From contig CAIVQB010000104.1 in assembly GCA_903907925.1 (NCBI GenBank), positions 1 through 59,147 of the forward strand: DNA of 59,147 bases, given 5' to 3'. The notes below the pieces were generated by a model, which had not been told where the DNA came from, made no database searches, and saw only the letters and a list, made by a program, of their open reading frames with translations. Numbering within the stretch: the first letter of the stretch is position 1; every line of letters begins with the position of its first letter. The translations under genes were made by a program, and so were the position numbers. This stretch comes from an uncultured Verrucomicrobiota bacterium (lineage in GTDB: Bacteria; Verrucomicrobiota; Verrucomicrobiia; Limisphaerales; UBA9464). Below, one piece after another: positions 20,123-29,843 of this stretch.

Positions 20123-20250
20123 TCCTCCTTTCCGCGCCCCCCGCATTTGGGGCGTGCAGCGGTCGGCCGGCCTCCGCATGCTTTTGAGATTCCGGGTTCC
20201 ACGAAGGAGTCCGGTGCCGTCCCGGGCATGCCGGGCGCTCCATTGTTCGC

Positions 20251-21279
20251 GTGAAGGCACTCCAACTCGAAAAGCCGCAATCGTTCCGATTCATCGACGT
20301 TCCCAGCCCGGGATCCCCGGGACCCGGCGACGCCCTGGTTCGCATCCAACGGGTCGGCATCTGCGGAACCGACTACAGCGGTTTTCTAGGGAAGATGCCG
20401 TTCTTCAGCTATCCACGGATTCCCGGTCATGAGCTGGGCGTGGAGGTGCTCGAAGTCGGTGAGGGAGTTTCCAACGTGAAACCGGGCGACCGGTGCTCGG
20501 TGGAGCCGTACATCAATTGCCAGAAGTGTTCGTCCTGCCGTCGCGGTCTGACCAATTGCTGCGAAAGTCACCGAACCTTGGGAGTGATGATGGACGGCGG
20601 GTTGTGCGAGCGGATGATTCTGCCGGCGCGCAAGCTTCACCCGGCGAACCGGTTGACCCTCGATCAGGCGGCGTTGGTGGAGACCTTGGCGATCGGTTGC
20701 CACGCGGTGAACCGCAGCGGGTTGATTGCCGGTGAAACCGCGCTGGTGATCGGTGCGGGTCCCATCGGGTTGTCGGCCATCGAATTCACCAAAGTCGCCG
20801 GGGCGCGGACGATCGTCATGGACATGAACGAGCAACGACTGGCGTTCGTTCGGAATCAAATGGGCGTTCCGGATACGATTCTTGCCCGCGGCGATGGATC
20901 GGAGCTGGAACAGTTGGACGCGATGACCGGCGGTGAGCGGGCACACGTGGTGATCGATGCCACGGGCTCGAACAAGTCGATGAGCGCGGCCCTGAACTAC
21001 TGCGCATATGGCGGCCGCCTGGTGTATGTGGGCATCACCCAGTCCGAGGTCTCCTTCCTGCATGCCCCGGTGATGCACCGCCGAGAAATCACGGTGATGG
21101 CGAGTCGCAACGCCTTGTCACCGGATTTCCCACGGATCATTTCGTTGATTGAATCGGGTACGATCGACACCGGTCCGTGGATCACCCATCACGCGGCGTT
21201 TGATGTGATGATTGAAGCGTTTCCCGGCTGGCTTCGTCCGGAATCGGGAGTCATCAAGGCCGTCATCCACATGGAATAA
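20251..21279 (+). CDS. Zinc-dependent medium-chain alcohol dehydrogenase
   Basis: The 342-residue MDR dehydrogenase has the catalytic zinc region [10 protein letters not shown] and PGHELGVEV, the structural-zinc cysteines in [15 protein letters not shown], and the nucleotide-binding [14 protein letters not shown]. It resembles sugar-type MDRs such as L-galactonate or L-fucose/L-threonine-like dehydrogenases. A fuconolactonase-like gene two genes downstream suggests a deoxysugar pathway, but that link is an inference. The start is GTG (MKALQLEKP). No signal peptide is present. Confidence 0.85.
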   Translation: MKALQLEKPQSFRFIDVPSPGSPGPGDALVRIQRVGICGTDYSGFLGKMPFFSYPRIPGHELGVEVLEVGEGVSNVKPGDRCSVEPYINCQKCSSCRRGLTNCCESHRTLGVMMDGGLCERMILPARKLHPANRLTLDQAALVETLAIGCHAVNRSGLIAGETALVIGAGPIGLSAIEFTKVAGARTIVMDMNEQRLAFVRNQMGVPDTILARGDGSELEQLDAMTGGERAHVVIDATGSNKSMSAALNYCAYGGRLVYVGITQSEVSFLHAPVMHRREITVMASRNALSPDFPRIISLIESGTIDTGPWITHHAAFDVMIEAFPGWLRPESGVIKAVIHME

Positions 21280-21320
21280 GCCGGATGCCGTCCGTTGTTC
21301 CGCCGTCCACCGCCCAGATT

Positions 21321-22112
21321 ATGCGTCGCTCCGCCTTCACTTTGATCGAATTGCTGGTGGTGATCGCGATCATCGCCATCCTCGCCGGGCTGCTGCTGCC
21401 CGCTCTCAGCCGGGCCAAGAGCCGCGCGCAGAGTGCTCTATGCCTGAGCAACCTCAAGCAACTGCACCTGGGTTGGCAGGTGTATGCCGATGACCATGCC
21501 GGCAGGCTGGTCTCGAATCACGGCGTCGGCGAGACGCGCGCCAAGCGTCAGAATTGGGTGAACCACGTCCTCAATTGGGAGGACTCCGAGGAAAACACCA
21601 ACACCATCTACCTGACCGAAGCCAAACTGGGTTCGTATGTCGGGCGTTCAGTGCCGGTATTCAAGTGTCCCTCCGATGCGTCCCGATCCCTTGTCGGGCC
21701 CCGTACGCGGAGTTACTCGATGAATTCGTTGGTCGGCGATCCCGGCGAACTGACCAACAAGTTTAATCCCTCCTACATCCAGTGTTTCAAGGAGGCTGAT
21801 GCCACCGCTCCTTCGAACCTGTTCGTCTTTCTCGATGAACATCCCGACACCATCAACGACGGGTTCTTCATGAACCGCCTCGAGGAAGCGCCGAAATGGG
21901 GCAATCTCCCGGCGAGCTATCACAACGGGTCCGGGAATTTGTCGTACGGGGACGGTCATTCGGAGGCCCACCGATGGGTCGTCACCACCGGCACCGGTGC
22001 CACCGTGCGGCCGAATGTGAAGGGTGGGGCGGGGGGGATTTATGCCGCCGATCCGACGACGGATTGGGACTGGCTCAGGGATCGGTCCGGATTGAAACGG
22101 GCTCAGCCCTGA
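21321..22112 (+). CDS. Type II/IV pseudopilin-like protein (DUF1559/H-X9-DG type)
   Basis: The product begins MRRSA followed by [22 protein letters not shown], a prepilin N-terminus with Glu at +5 and a single hydrophobic helix; the residue before the cleavage site is Ala rather than the usual Gly. The rest (total 263 residues) has [23 protein letters not shown] and a C-terminal [13 protein letters not shown] stretch. Such proteins are hugely expanded in Planctomycetota and Verrucomicrobiota; most have no known role. ATG 21285 would place 12 residues before the leader and is rejected. It lies between two catabolic genes. Confidence 0.88.
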   Translation: MRRSAFTLIELLVVIAIIAILAGLLLPALSRAKSRAQSALCLSNLKQLHLGWQVYADDHAGRLVSNHGVGETRAKRQNWVNHVLNWEDSEENTNTIYLTEAKLGSYVGRSVPVFKCPSDASRSLVGPRTRSYSMNSLVGDPGELTNKFNPSYIQCFKEADATAPSNLFVFLDEHPDTINDGFFMNRLEEAPKWGNLPASYHNGSGNLSYGDGHSEAHRWVVTTGTGATVRPNVKGGAGGIYAADPTTDWDWLRDRSGLKRAQP

Positions 22113-22148
22113 CTTGTCGGCGAGGGGGGGGATCCGCTACCCATCGGG

Positions 22149-22985
22149 ATGCGTCTCGATTCCCACCAGCACTTCTGGAACTACTCCGCCGAAGCGTATC
22201 CCTGGATTCCACCGGGTTCCGCGTTGCAGCGCGACTGGCTCCCGGCCGATCTGGACCGGATTCAAGCACCCCTCGGTCTGGATGGTTCGATTGCGGTGCA
22301 GGCGCGGCAATCGTTGGAAGAATCGAGTTGGCTTCTGAGCCTGGCCGATTCCAACCCGCGCATTCGTGGCGTCGTCGGCTGGGTGGATCTCCGTTCTGAA
22401 CGCGTGGTGGATCAACTAGCCGCCTTCGCACCGCATCCCCGATTCGTTGGAGTCCGGCACGTGGTGCAGGACGAACCGGATGATCAGTTCATGGTTCGGC
22501 CGGAATTCCTGCGCGGAATTGGCGAACTGCAGCAGTTCGACCTCACCTACGACATCCTCATCTTTCCCCGCCAACTGCCGGCAGCGATCGAATTGGTCCG
22601 ACGATTTCCCGATCAACCGTTCGTTCTCGATCACATCGCCAAGCCCTTCATCAAGGCCGGCACGTTGTCGCCGTGGCAGGAACAGATCTGGGAGTTGGCG
22701 GCGTTCCCCAACCTGATGTGCAAGGTGTCGGGAATGGTGACCGAGGCCGATCATCGGAATTGGAAGGAAGACGATTTCCGGCCTTACCTCGACGTGGTGT
22801 TCGAAGCGTTTGGTCCCGAACGGTTGATGTTCGGATCCGACTGGCCGGTTTGCCTGCTGGCCGCAGGCTATGAACAGGCGTTTTCGCTGATTCGCGACTA
22901 TGTCCTGAGCGTTGCTCCCGGTTTTGAAGCGGCCGTCTTCGGCGGCAATGCCGAACGATTCTATCTGAATCGACGGCCCGCCTGA
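22149..22985 (+). CDS. Amidohydrolase-family lactonase, L-fuconolactonase-like
   Basis: The 278-residue TIM-barrel hydrolase begins MRLDSHQHFWNY and contains VRHVVQDEPDDQFM, VLDHIAKPFIK, and MFGSDWPVC near the end, the pattern of COG3618 enzymes. Characterised members hydrolyse L-fucono-1,5-lactone or related sugar lactones. With the zinc dehydrogenase at 20251 it could carry out sugar oxidation followed by lactone opening. Dehydratase and aldolase genes to complete a pathway are not adjacent. The family is sure, the exact sugar is not. Confidence 0.85.
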   Translation: MRLDSHQHFWNYSAEAYPWIPPGSALQRDWLPADLDRIQAPLGLDGSIAVQARQSLEESSWLLSLADSNPRIRGVVGWVDLRSERVVDQLAAFAPHPRFVGVRHVVQDEPDDQFMVRPEFLRGIGELQQFDLTYDILIFPRQLPAAIELVRRFPDQPFVLDHIAKPFIKAGTLSPWQEQIWELAAFPNLMCKVSGMVTEADHRNWKEDDFRPYLDVVFEAFGPERLMFGSDWPVCLLAAGYEQAFSLIRDYVLSVAPGFEAAVFGGNAERFYLNRRPA

Positions 22986-23002
22986 CAAAAAGGGCGTCGA
23001 CC

Positions 23003-23039
23003 AAAAAAAGATCCCCCACCGGGAAACCGGCAGGGGATC
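23003..23039 (-). terminator. Intrinsic terminator for the outer-membrane protein gene
   Basis: GATCCCC and GGGGATC enclose CCGG/CCGG arms with a GAAA loop and a small internal mismatch. Read on the minus strand the stem is followed by seven T residues. It therefore terminates the minus-strand gene at 23074-24243 and separates it from the convergent lactonase gene. Confidence 0.85.
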
Positions 23040-23073
23040 ACGCACACGACTAATTTCGCACTGAAAGGATCAA

Positions 23074-24243
23074 TCAGAAGCGGACGGCCAGGCTTGCGGT
23101 CACGACGTAGTCCGCGAAGGCGGCGTCGCCGTGGACATCCTTGCCGGCGACCGCCGCAGCTGCCTGATCGGCGACACTGCGTTCGCGATTGCGATACAGG
23201 GCAAACGGAACCGCCAGATTGAAGGTGTAGCGGCCTTTCATCACCTGGATGCCGGGTTCGACGGCGACGGCAAAGCCGGGGCGGCGGAATCCGTCGCTGC
23301 TCCCGATGAGATCCTCGACCGGAACGCCTTCAATACGCCCGGCCAGGCTGACCGAAAGACCCCACTTGGGCACCACGGTGTAGGCCAATCCACCGCGGGC
23401 GAAGTATTGGTCCGGGATCGACATGAAGTGTTCGTAGTACGCGGCCTGGCTGGTGGTGGAGGTGACTTTTCCAGGGGTCAGCGAGTTGTTGTCGCGCCAG
23501 GTCAGGGTGTCGTTCTGGTTCTGCGGATTGAACAGGTAGGACAGTTGGAGGAAGGCCTCGGTGTGGGCCAGGATTTCACGGTAGGCGGTCAATTCGATGG
23601 CGAAACCCCAGCCGCCGTCGCCGGGTTGAATGGATTGATCGACCGGATGCACCACCGGGCCGTTCGCGGTGAGGAAGGTGTCGGTGACGCCCGATTCACC
23701 GGTCGGAACCTTGATGCCGAGCCCGAGCTGGATGTTGCCCTTCAGTCCGGGTTTCGTCGGGTCCCACAGCCAAGCATACCCGGTGAGCCGTGCATCGCCG
23801 ATGCCGGTGGAATGGGTGTAGTAGCGGATGCTGGCGAAGTTGGTGGGGGCGAGCGAGGAACGGTCCGAGGAGACAAACGGAAGCGTCAACGCGGCACTGT
23901 AGCGCGGGCTGAACGCGTACTGGAGGCCGAGGTCGATAAAGTTCGAATGGTTGATGACCTGATTGGCCTTGTCCTGCCGTGAGGTCTGTTCGGCGTCACC
24001 CACGAAGTGACGGGTCGAATGGAGCCAGCGGTACGCCAGGGAACCGACCCAGTCGCCGGTGGCGAGTTCGGCATCATCCGGGTGCGAACTGTCCACGGGA
24101 TGCGAAACGCTCATGCTCGTTCCGCGAACCGCGACGCAGCCCTGGGCCTGGGCTTGGGTTCCGGTTTGGGTCAATGCAAGAGCAAGGGTGATTGCTCCGG
24201 TGGTGCCGCCAATGGACGCGGCTGTGCGTGTGAGTTTTTTCAT
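23074..24243 (-). CDS. Outer-membrane beta-barrel protein (transporter-like)
   Basis: The 389-residue product has a clear signal peptide (MKKLTRTAAS, then a small-residue hydrophobic stretch ending near AQAQG). The mature part is dominated by alternating polar/hydrophobic strands and ends in the terminal-Phe signal LAVRF typical of BAM-inserted barrels. It resembles phenol-degradation MetA-like/transporter outer-membrane proteins of unknown cargo. Start ATG 24243 is chosen over a longer form because it gives a proper signal peptide. It has its own terminator downstream and a 48-bp perfect hairpin upstream. Confidence 0.8.
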   Translation of the reverse strand: MKKLTRTAASIGGTTGAITLALALTQTGTQAQAQGCVAVRGTSMSVSHPVDSSHPDDAELATGDWVGSLAYRWLHSTRHFVGDAEQTSRQDKANQVINHSNFIDLGLQYAFSPRYSAALTLPFVSSDRSSLAPTNFASIRYYTHSTGIGDARLTGYAWLWDPTKPGLKGNIQLGLGIKVPTGESGVTDTFLTANGPVVHPVDQSIQPGDGGWGFAIELTAYREILAHTEAFLQLSYLFNPQNQNDTLTWRDNNSLTPGKVTSTTSQAAYYEHFMSIPDQYFARGGLAYTVVPKWGLSVSLAGRIEGVPVEDLIGSSDGFRRPGFAVAVEPGIQVMKGRYTFNLAVPFALYRNRERSVADQAAAAVAGKDVHGDAAFADYVVTASLAVRF

Positions 24244-24367
24244 GGGACGCACAAACGGGTACCTCGTGTCCCGCTTTTTGACCTCGGAGTGGGGATCGAC
24301 CGCTCCGATTCCGTGGCGAAATGCCGGATTCGTGGGGAGAACGTTCAATCTCCACCCCTGGATCCTT

Positions 24368-24415
24368 AGAGCGCGTCTGAAAATGAGGACCCTTCCTCAT
24401 TTTCAGACGCGCTCT
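24368..24415. terminator. Perfect 22-bp inverted repeat (hairpin)
   Basis: The 22-base arm at 24368-24389 is the exact reverse complement of 24394-24415, with a CCCT loop. No T-tract follows on either strand. It stands between the stop of the ABC ATPase gene and the upstream region of the outer-membrane protein gene, so it may end the former transcript, protect an mRNA end, or be a palindromic repeat unit; function is uncertain. Confidence 0.55.
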
Positions 24416-24425
24416 TAGAACGGCT

Positions 24426-25229
24426 CTACAACGCCTTGAGTGAACGGGACAGCACTTCGAGCCGGAAACGTCCCCGCTGCCGGGTGGCTCGCACCCGCGC
24501 CTTGAAGACCCGGCCGAGGTTCTCGGAGGTCAGGGTCGAGCGGACGGGCCCCGCCGCGATCACGCGCCCTTCCCGCAGCAGGAGGGCGTCGGAAAAGCAG
24601 GCGGTGATTTCCTCGACGTGATGGGTGATCAGCAACATCGACGGTGCCGCGGGTTGTCGCGACAGACGGCCCATGAATTGGAGGAAGTGTTCGCGAGCGA
24701 CCGGATCCAAACCGGCGCAGGGCTCGTCGAAAATCAGCAGTCGGGGCCGGGTCATCAACGCCCGAGCGATCAGGACGCGTTGACGTTCGCCCTGACTCAG
24801 AACGCCCCACGGACGCTCGGCGAGATGGCCTGCCTCCACCCGGTCCAGGAGCACCGCGGCGGCCCGCTTCTCCGACGCGGACGGATCGCCCCAGTAATCA
24901 ATCATCGCGTGCCGCCCGCCGGCCACCGTGTACAGCGCCGGTTCGGTATCCGCCATCAATTGTCGCACCGAGGAACTGACGATGCCGATTCGCGTTCGAA
25001 GTTCCCTCCAATCGCTTTCACCATAACGCTGACCCAAGAGCAGAATTTCTCCGCGCGTAGGCATGAGATAACCGGTCAATGCGGCGATCAGGGAGGTCTT
25101 GCCGGAACCGTTGGCACCCAGAATGACCCAGTGATGGCCGCGCTTCACCGTCCACGAAACGCGGTCGAGAATGACCGTTCCGTCCCGGACCAGGGTGAGG
25201 TCGTCGACCTGGAGAATGGGTGCGGTCAC
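24426..25229 (-). CDS. ABC transporter ATP-binding protein (ModF/YlmA-like)
   Basis: The 267-residue ATPase has Walker A GANGSGKTS, the signature LSQGERQRVLIARAL, Walker B LLIFDEPCAGLD and the His loop TTHH-like LLITHH. The arrangement TEPALYTVAGGRHAMIDYWG and the single-domain form resemble the COG1119 group (YlmA/ModF), whose transport role is unclear. No permease is adjacent. The GTG start overlaps the stop of the nucleotidyltransferase gene by the sequence GTGA, so the two are likely translated together. Confidence 0.85.
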   Translation of the reverse strand: MTAPILQVDDLTLVRDGTVILDRVSWTVKRGHHWVILGANGSGKTSLIAALTGYLMPTRGEILLLGQRYGESDWRELRTRIGIVSSSVRQLMADTEPALYTVAGGRHAMIDYWGDPSASEKRAAAVLLDRVEAGHLAERPWGVLSQGERQRVLIARALMTRPRLLIFDEPCAGLDPVAREHFLQFMGRLSRQPAAPSMLLITHHVEEITACFSDALLLREGRVIAAGPVRSTLTSENLGRVFKARVRATRQRGRFRLEVLSRSLKAL

Positions 25230-25972
25230 CGCTTGCCGAAGATGCGGTTCGCCTCGTCGAGGGTTTCCTTCGAACCGATGTCGTACCAGATCCCGGGAAC
25301 GTTCCACGCCAACACAGGCTGGCGCGGACACAACCACTGGATCAACCGGCCGGGTTGATCGGGATTATTGCCCTCGGCGACGTATTGGCGGATCAGCGGC
25401 AACGTGGCGCGCGGATAGTAATACAGCGCGACGCCGACCAGCGTGGAGGTCGGCTTCTCCGGTTTTTCGGTGAACGACAGGATGCGGCCGGTCCGGTCGA
25501 GATCCACCACGCCGTACTTCTTGGCGCGGTCGAGCGATCCGGCGTCATAGATCCCGAGCACCGGATTCTGATGCGCGCGACAGAATTCACCGAACGGCGC
25601 GAGCGACTGGCTGAAGAGATTGTCGCCGGCCACCACGATGATGTCGTCGTCGATCTTCTCCCGTTCGATGAGGAAATGCAGATCGCCGATAGCCCCCAGC
25701 TTGTCGTCATCCGACGTCGAATCGTCGTTGACGATGGTGAAGTTGAGGGGCGATTTGGTGGCGCGGTAATGGGCGGCCCAGCGCTCGAAATGGCCGAAGA
25801 AACGGGCGTTGGTGACGATGTAGACCTGGTCGATCGAGGGAATCGGCGCCAGATTATCCAGCACGTAGTCGATCATCGGCTTGCCGGCGACCGGCAGCAG
25901 CGGTTTTGGCTGTGTGAGCGTGAGTGGATGCAGTCGGGTGGCATACCCGGCGGCGAGAACGAGAACTTTCAT
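25226..25972 (-). CDS. Sugar-phosphate nucleotidyltransferase
   Basis: The 248-residue protein starts MKVLVLAAGYATRLHPLT, the glycine-rich nucleotide-binding loop with the conserved Arg, followed by KPLLPVAGKPMIDYVL, AGDNLFSQ and FTEKPEKP. It belongs to the RmlA/GlmU-N/GalU-like transferases that make NDP-sugars from sugar-1-phosphates; it lacks any C-terminal acetyltransferase repeat. Which sugar and which nucleotide are not readable. It is the first of two overlapping minus-strand genes and may supply envelope glycan synthesis. Confidence 0.87.
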   Translation of the reverse strand: MKVLVLAAGYATRLHPLTLTQPKPLLPVAGKPMIDYVLDNLAPIPSIDQVYIVTNARFFGHFERWAAHYRATKSPLNFTIVNDDSTSDDDKLGAIGDLHFLIEREKIDDDIIVVAGDNLFSQSLAPFGEFCRAHQNPVLGIYDAGSLDRAKKYGVVDLDRTGRILSFTEKPEKPTSTLVGVALYYYPRATLPLIRQYVAEGNNPDQPGRLIQWLCPRQPVLAWNVPGIWYDIGSKETLDEANRIFGKR

Positions 25973-26045
25973 GGGTTCGTGTTCAAAACGTTTCCGATTC
26001 AGCATCTTCCCGGCGCGCGCAGATTTCAATCCCGCCGATGGCGTC

Positions 26046-27833
26046 TCACTTCAGTCCGGCCGGCCGGCTCCCCTCAAACAATTCCGGAGCCACCGAACGG
26101 GCCAGGTCCTGCGACTGGCGAAGGATTTCGTCAGCCGATCCGCATTCCATCGCGCGTTTGACGAGATCGCGGGCCTCGCTGGTCTTCATCCGGCGCAGAA
26201 GGAATTTGGCCGCGGGAATCACCGCGGGAGTGGCGCTCAATTCATCCACTCCCAGCCCGACCAGCAGCGGAATGGTCGCGGGGTCACCGGCCATTTCACC
26301 GCAGACACCGACCCATCCGCCGCGGGCGTGGGCGGCGTCCACCGTCATCTGGATCAAGCGCAGCACCGCCGGATGCGTGGACGAGTGAAGATGAGCCACC
26401 CGCTCGTTCATGCGGTCCACGGCCAGGGTGTACTGCGTCAAATCATTGGTCCCGAGGCTGAAAAACTGAACGTGCGCGGCCAGGGCGGTGGCGATCAAGG
26501 CGGCCGACGGGATCTCGATCATCGCCCCCACTTCCATCTTGGGATCGAAGGGGATTCCCGCGGCCGTCAATTCATCGCGGCAGGATTGGAGGATCTGGTT
26601 GGCGGTGATCAATTCCTCGACCGAGGAAATCATCGGATACATCAACTTCACGCAGCCGTGGGCGCTGGCGCGAAGGATGGCGCGGAGTTGCAGTGAGAAT
26701 TGTGCGGGCTGGGACAGACTGATCCGGATGGCCCGCCACCCGAGGAACGGATTGGCCTCGACGTGTTGTCCCGGGAACAATTTGTCTCCACCGAGGTCGA
26801 GGGTACGGATGATCACCGGTGCCGGCGCGCAGGCGGCCGCCACCTCGCGATAGGCTTCGAACTGCTGTTCCTCATCCGGCGGCATCGCGCGACTGAGAAA
26901 GAGGAACTCGGTTCGGAAAAGTCCGACGCCTTCCGATCCCGAAGCCCGAACGGCCGGAATATCTCCGGGTTCTTCAATGTTTGAAGCCAGGATGAGCCGC
27001 GTGCCGTCCAGGGTGACCGCCGCCTGATCGCGGAGATCGCCGAGCCGGTGTTCCAGCGCGGCATGGCGTTCCCGGATCTGGCCGTATTGAAACAGGGTGG
27101 CGTCGGTGGGATTGACGATCAACGCGCCGCCGTGACCATCCACCAGCGCGTAATCGCCGGTCTGGACCCGGCGGCTGACATCCACCAGACCCGCGACCGC
27201 CGGAATGCGGAGCTTGCGCGCCATGATCGCCGTATGGCTGGTCCGCCCGCCGACATCGGTGGCGAAGCCGAGAACCTTGGTGCGGTCGATCAGCGCGGTC
27301 ATGCTTGGGGTGATGTCGTGCGCGACCACCACCACCGGCTCCCGCAGACGCGAAAGTTCGCTTTCACCCGCCAGGCCCAGCAGGTGATTGAGGACGCGGC
27401 TTGAAACATCCCGAAGATCGGCCGCCCGCTCGCGCAGGTATTCGTCATCGACCGCATCCAGGGCACTGGCGTATTTGCCCGCAACCCGATGAAACGCCGC
27501 CTCGGCATTCACGTGATGGTCACGGATCAACGCCTTTACCTGATCGAGCAGCGCCACATCCTCCAGGACCAGCAGGTGGGCGTCGAAAATGCCCGCCTCG
27601 TGCGCCCCCATGGCCACTGCCACCCGGCGCTGTACTTCCTGAATCTGGTGCCGGGTATCGACCAACGCCTGTTGGAACCGTCGGAGTTCGCCCTCGGTTT
27701 CATCGGGCACCAGCGTGCGATCGGGGATTTCAGGGGTTCCCTGACCGATCCGGAGGACGCGGGCATGGACCACCCCGCCCGCGAGCGCAATGCCGCGGTA
27801 AATCCGTTCCCCGGCTGGCTCTCGTTCCGGCAC
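26046..27833 (-). CDS. ptsI: Phosphoenolpyruvate-protein phosphotransferase (PTS enzyme I)
   Basis: Enzyme I takes phosphate from PEP and passes it to HPr. The 595-residue product contains the phosphohistidine H200 in GGRTSHTAIMARKL, the PEP-utilising C-terminal domain with GVGLFRTEFLF, PMISSVEELITANQ, IEIPSAALIA, SLGTNDLTQYTLAVDR and VGVCGEMAGDP (catalytic Cys). Its length is standard (E. coli 575). No HPr or sugar EII genes are in the window; EI in such bacteria may serve a regulatory phosphorelay. It is followed by a gene of another operon. Confidence 0.96.
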   Translation of the reverse strand: MPEREPAGERIYRGIALAGGVVHARVLRIGQGTPEIPDRTLVPDETEGELRRFQQALVDTRHQIQEVQRRVAVAMGAHEAGIFDAHLLVLEDVALLDQVKALIRDHHVNAEAAFHRVAGKYASALDAVDDEYLRERAADLRDVSSRVLNHLLGLAGESELSRLREPVVVVAHDITPSMTALIDRTKVLGFATDVGGRTSHTAIMARKLRIPAVAGLVDVSRRVQTGDYALVDGHGGALIVNPTDATLFQYGQIRERHAALEHRLGDLRDQAAVTLDGTRLILASNIEEPGDIPAVRASGSEGVGLFRTEFLFLSRAMPPDEEQQFEAYREVAAACAPAPVIIRTLDLGGDKLFPGQHVEANPFLGWRAIRISLSQPAQFSLQLRAILRASAHGCVKLMYPMISSVEELITANQILQSCRDELTAAGIPFDPKMEVGAMIEIPSAALIATALAAHVQFFSLGTNDLTQYTLAVDRMNERVAHLHSSTHPAVLRLIQMTVDAAHARGGWVGVCGEMAGDPATIPLLVGLGVDELSATPAVIPAAKFLLRRMKTSEARDLVKRAMECGSADEILRQSQDLARSVAPELFEGSRPAGLK

Positions 27834-28191
27834 GCCGGAGGATTACGGAACGCCGCCGGTGAAGGGAATGGCTTTTTCGGGCGAAAACAGTGGAGACCCC
27901 GGTCGGCTTTGGATGATGAAGACAGAATGGACGGAATGAACCGAATGGGCGGGATCGGATCGGCTCTTTGGGAATCGGCGACCACCGGTGCCGTCCGTGC
28001 TGCTTTCCCAATTCCGGGCCGGCGATGAGACGATGTCCGCGGGCAGGACTTACACCGGGTTGGGATGAATGGATCAGATTCGGTTCATTCAGTTCATTCC
28101 GTCTAAAAATGGGATTCACCCCTGCGTAGACGAAACACCCCGAGCTGAACCGGGTCTGGATTCGTACCTCTTCGACTGCAGGGCTCAGCGT
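27834..28191. other. 358-bp intergenic region with repeat-core fragments
   Basis: No gene was found. Two segments resemble the core of the dispersed element in opposite orientations: around 27925-27957 (GACGGAATGAACCGAATGGG) and around 28068-28106 (GATTCGGTTCATTCAGTTC). Neither has the conserved GGACACGGATTTCAC ends, so these are probably decayed copies. Confidence 0.45.
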
Positions 28192-28764
28192 TCAGCCGGG
28201 CAGCTTGAGGAAATTCGCCAGCAACTGCCGTCCGTTCTCGGTGAGGATGCTTTCCGGATGGAACTGGACGCCCCAGATCGGCAACGAACGGTGCCGCAGG
28301 CCCATCACCTCGTCTTCAGCGGTCCAGGCGGTGACTTCCAGCGTGTCGGGGATCGAATCGCGCCGTGCCACCAATGAATGGTAGCGGGTGGCGTTGAACG
28401 GATTCGGCATGCCTTCGAACAATTCCTGGCCGTTGTGAAGAATGGGCGACGTCTTGCCGTGCATCATCCGGTGATTGACCACCACCGCCGCGCCGAAGGT
28501 GTGAGCGATGCACTGGTGTCCGAGGCAAACTCCAAGGATGGGAACCCGCCGGTCGGCAAACGCGCGCACCAGATCATTGGAGAGTCCGGCTTCCTTCGGG
28601 GAACACGGGCCGGGCGAAATCAGCACCCGCTCCGGGTTGAGCGCGATCGCGCCTTCGACGGAAATCTGATCGTTCCGGTGCACCTGGAGATCGACACCCA
28701 TCTCGCCCAGATACTGGACGAGGTTGAAGGTGAACGAATCGTAGTTGTCGATGACCAGCAGCAT
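28192..28764 (-). CDS. pabA: Glutamine amidotransferase PabA/TrpG
   Basis: The 190-residue class I glutaminase has [19 protein letters not shown] at the start, the catalytic cysteine in GVCLGHQC, and the His-Glu pair in GVQFHPESI. It could serve aminodeoxychorismate synthase (pabB at 11812-13311) or anthranilate synthase; no trpE is in the window, and the pabB here lacks a neighbour glutaminase. Length fits PabA (187 in E. coli). The start is unambiguous because the N-terminal motif begins at the ATG. Confidence 0.9.
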   Translation of the reverse strand: MLLVIDNYDSFTFNLVQYLGEMGVDLQVHRNDQISVEGAIALNPERVLISPGPCSPKEAGLSNDLVRAFADRRVPILGVCLGHQCIAHTFGAAVVVNHRMMHGKTSPILHNGQELFEGMPNPFNATRYHSLVARRDSIPDTLEVTAWTAEDEVMGLRHRSLPIWGVQFHPESILTENGRQLLANFLKLPG

Positions 28765-28907
28765 GCGGGGACGACGATAGCGGCCCGGGGCCGGCCGGGG
28801 AAGTCCTGTCCTGCGTCCATCGGACGGTGGCCCAATGCGACCCCGCCCGCCCGTGGCCTCACATTCCGCTTTTCTCCTGCCGGGGTGGCTCGTATGACAG
28901 GGGCACC

Positions 28908-29843
28908 ATGATTCGTTCCAGTTCCGTCCGATCGGTCCGTCGGATTGTTTTCGGCCTCGGACTGCTGTTGAGTGCGGCCCGGATGTTCGCCGCCGATGCC
29001 GCCTGGAATCTGACCCTTCGCTCGCGCCCGACGCCCGTGGAGGCCAAGAGCGCGGCACCGGTCCAGGAGCGAAAAGTGACGTGGGATCCGCGGAAGACCG
29101 CCGTGATCGTCTGCGACATGTGGGACAATCATTGGTGCCAGGGTGCGGCCAGGCGAGTCGGCGAACTGGCGGGTCCGATGAACGAGGTGCTTCGCAAGGC
29201 CCGGGCCGATGGTGCGTTCATCATCCATTCGCCCAGCAGCGTGACCGCCTTTTATCAGGACACTCCCCAGCGGCGGGCCGCACGGACTGCTCCGTTCGCC
29301 ATGACGCCAATTCCTCTTTCGACCGCGGACCGTTGGGGCACGAAGTGGTGCTGGCCTGATCCGCTGCGGGAGCGGGATCTTCCGATCGACGATGCGGACA
29401 TGGGCTGTGATTGCGCGGTGAAATGCACGATTCGCGATGCCTGGAAGCGCCAGATCGCCACGTTGCAAATCGACCCGGCCGACGCGATCACCGACGATGG
29501 CCAGGAGACCTTCAATCTCCTTCAGTCGCACCACATCGACAACGTCGTCATGCTCGGGGTCCACCTCAACATGTGTGTCCTCGGACGCCCTTTTGGCATC
29601 CGACAGATGGTGAAACTGGGCAAGAACGTGGCCTTGATGCGTGATATGACCGACACCATGTACAATCACGAACGCCGGCCGCAGGTGAATCATTTCCGCG
29701 GCACTGACCTGGTGGTGGAACACGTCGAACAATTCTGGTGCCCGTCCTTCACCAGCAGCGATCTGACCGGACGCCCGGAATTCCGTTTTCATGAGGATCC
29801 CAAGGCGGTCGCCGTCGCCGACTCCGCTCGCGAACGCCGGTGA
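28908..29843 (+). CDS. Secreted isochorismatase-family cysteine hydrolase
   Basis: The 311-residue protein has an N-terminal signal peptide ([22 protein letters not shown]). A cysteine-hydrolase domain follows, with D70 in VIVCDMWD, K180 and the nucleophile C223 in [14 protein letters not shown]. Related secreted proteins are frequent in Planctomycetota and Verrucomicrobiota and remain uncharacterised; the family includes nicotinamidases. The stop overlaps the next GTG (GTGA). ATG 28908 gives the signal peptide directly. The substrate is unknown. Confidence 0.85.
   Translation: MIRSSSVRSVRRIVFGLGLLLSAARMFAADAAWNLTLRSRPTPVEAKSAAPVQERKVTWDPRKTAVIVCDMWDNHWCQGAARRVGELAGPMNEVLRKARADGAFIIHSPSSVTAFYQDTPQRRAARTAPFAMTPIPLSTADRWGTKWCWPDPLRERDLPIDDADMGCDCAVKCTIRDAWKRQIATLQIDPADAITDDGQETFNLLQSHHIDNVVMLGVHLNMCVLGRPFGIRQMVKLGKNVALMRDMTDTMYNHERRPQVNHFRGTDLVVEHVEQFWCPSFTSSDLTGRPEFRFHEDPKAVAVADSARERR

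Noticed and set aside
23131-23982. Plus-strand open frame opposite the outer-membrane protein gene
   Set aside because: The minus-strand reading has a signal peptide, terminal Phe and terminator; the plus reading has no motif.
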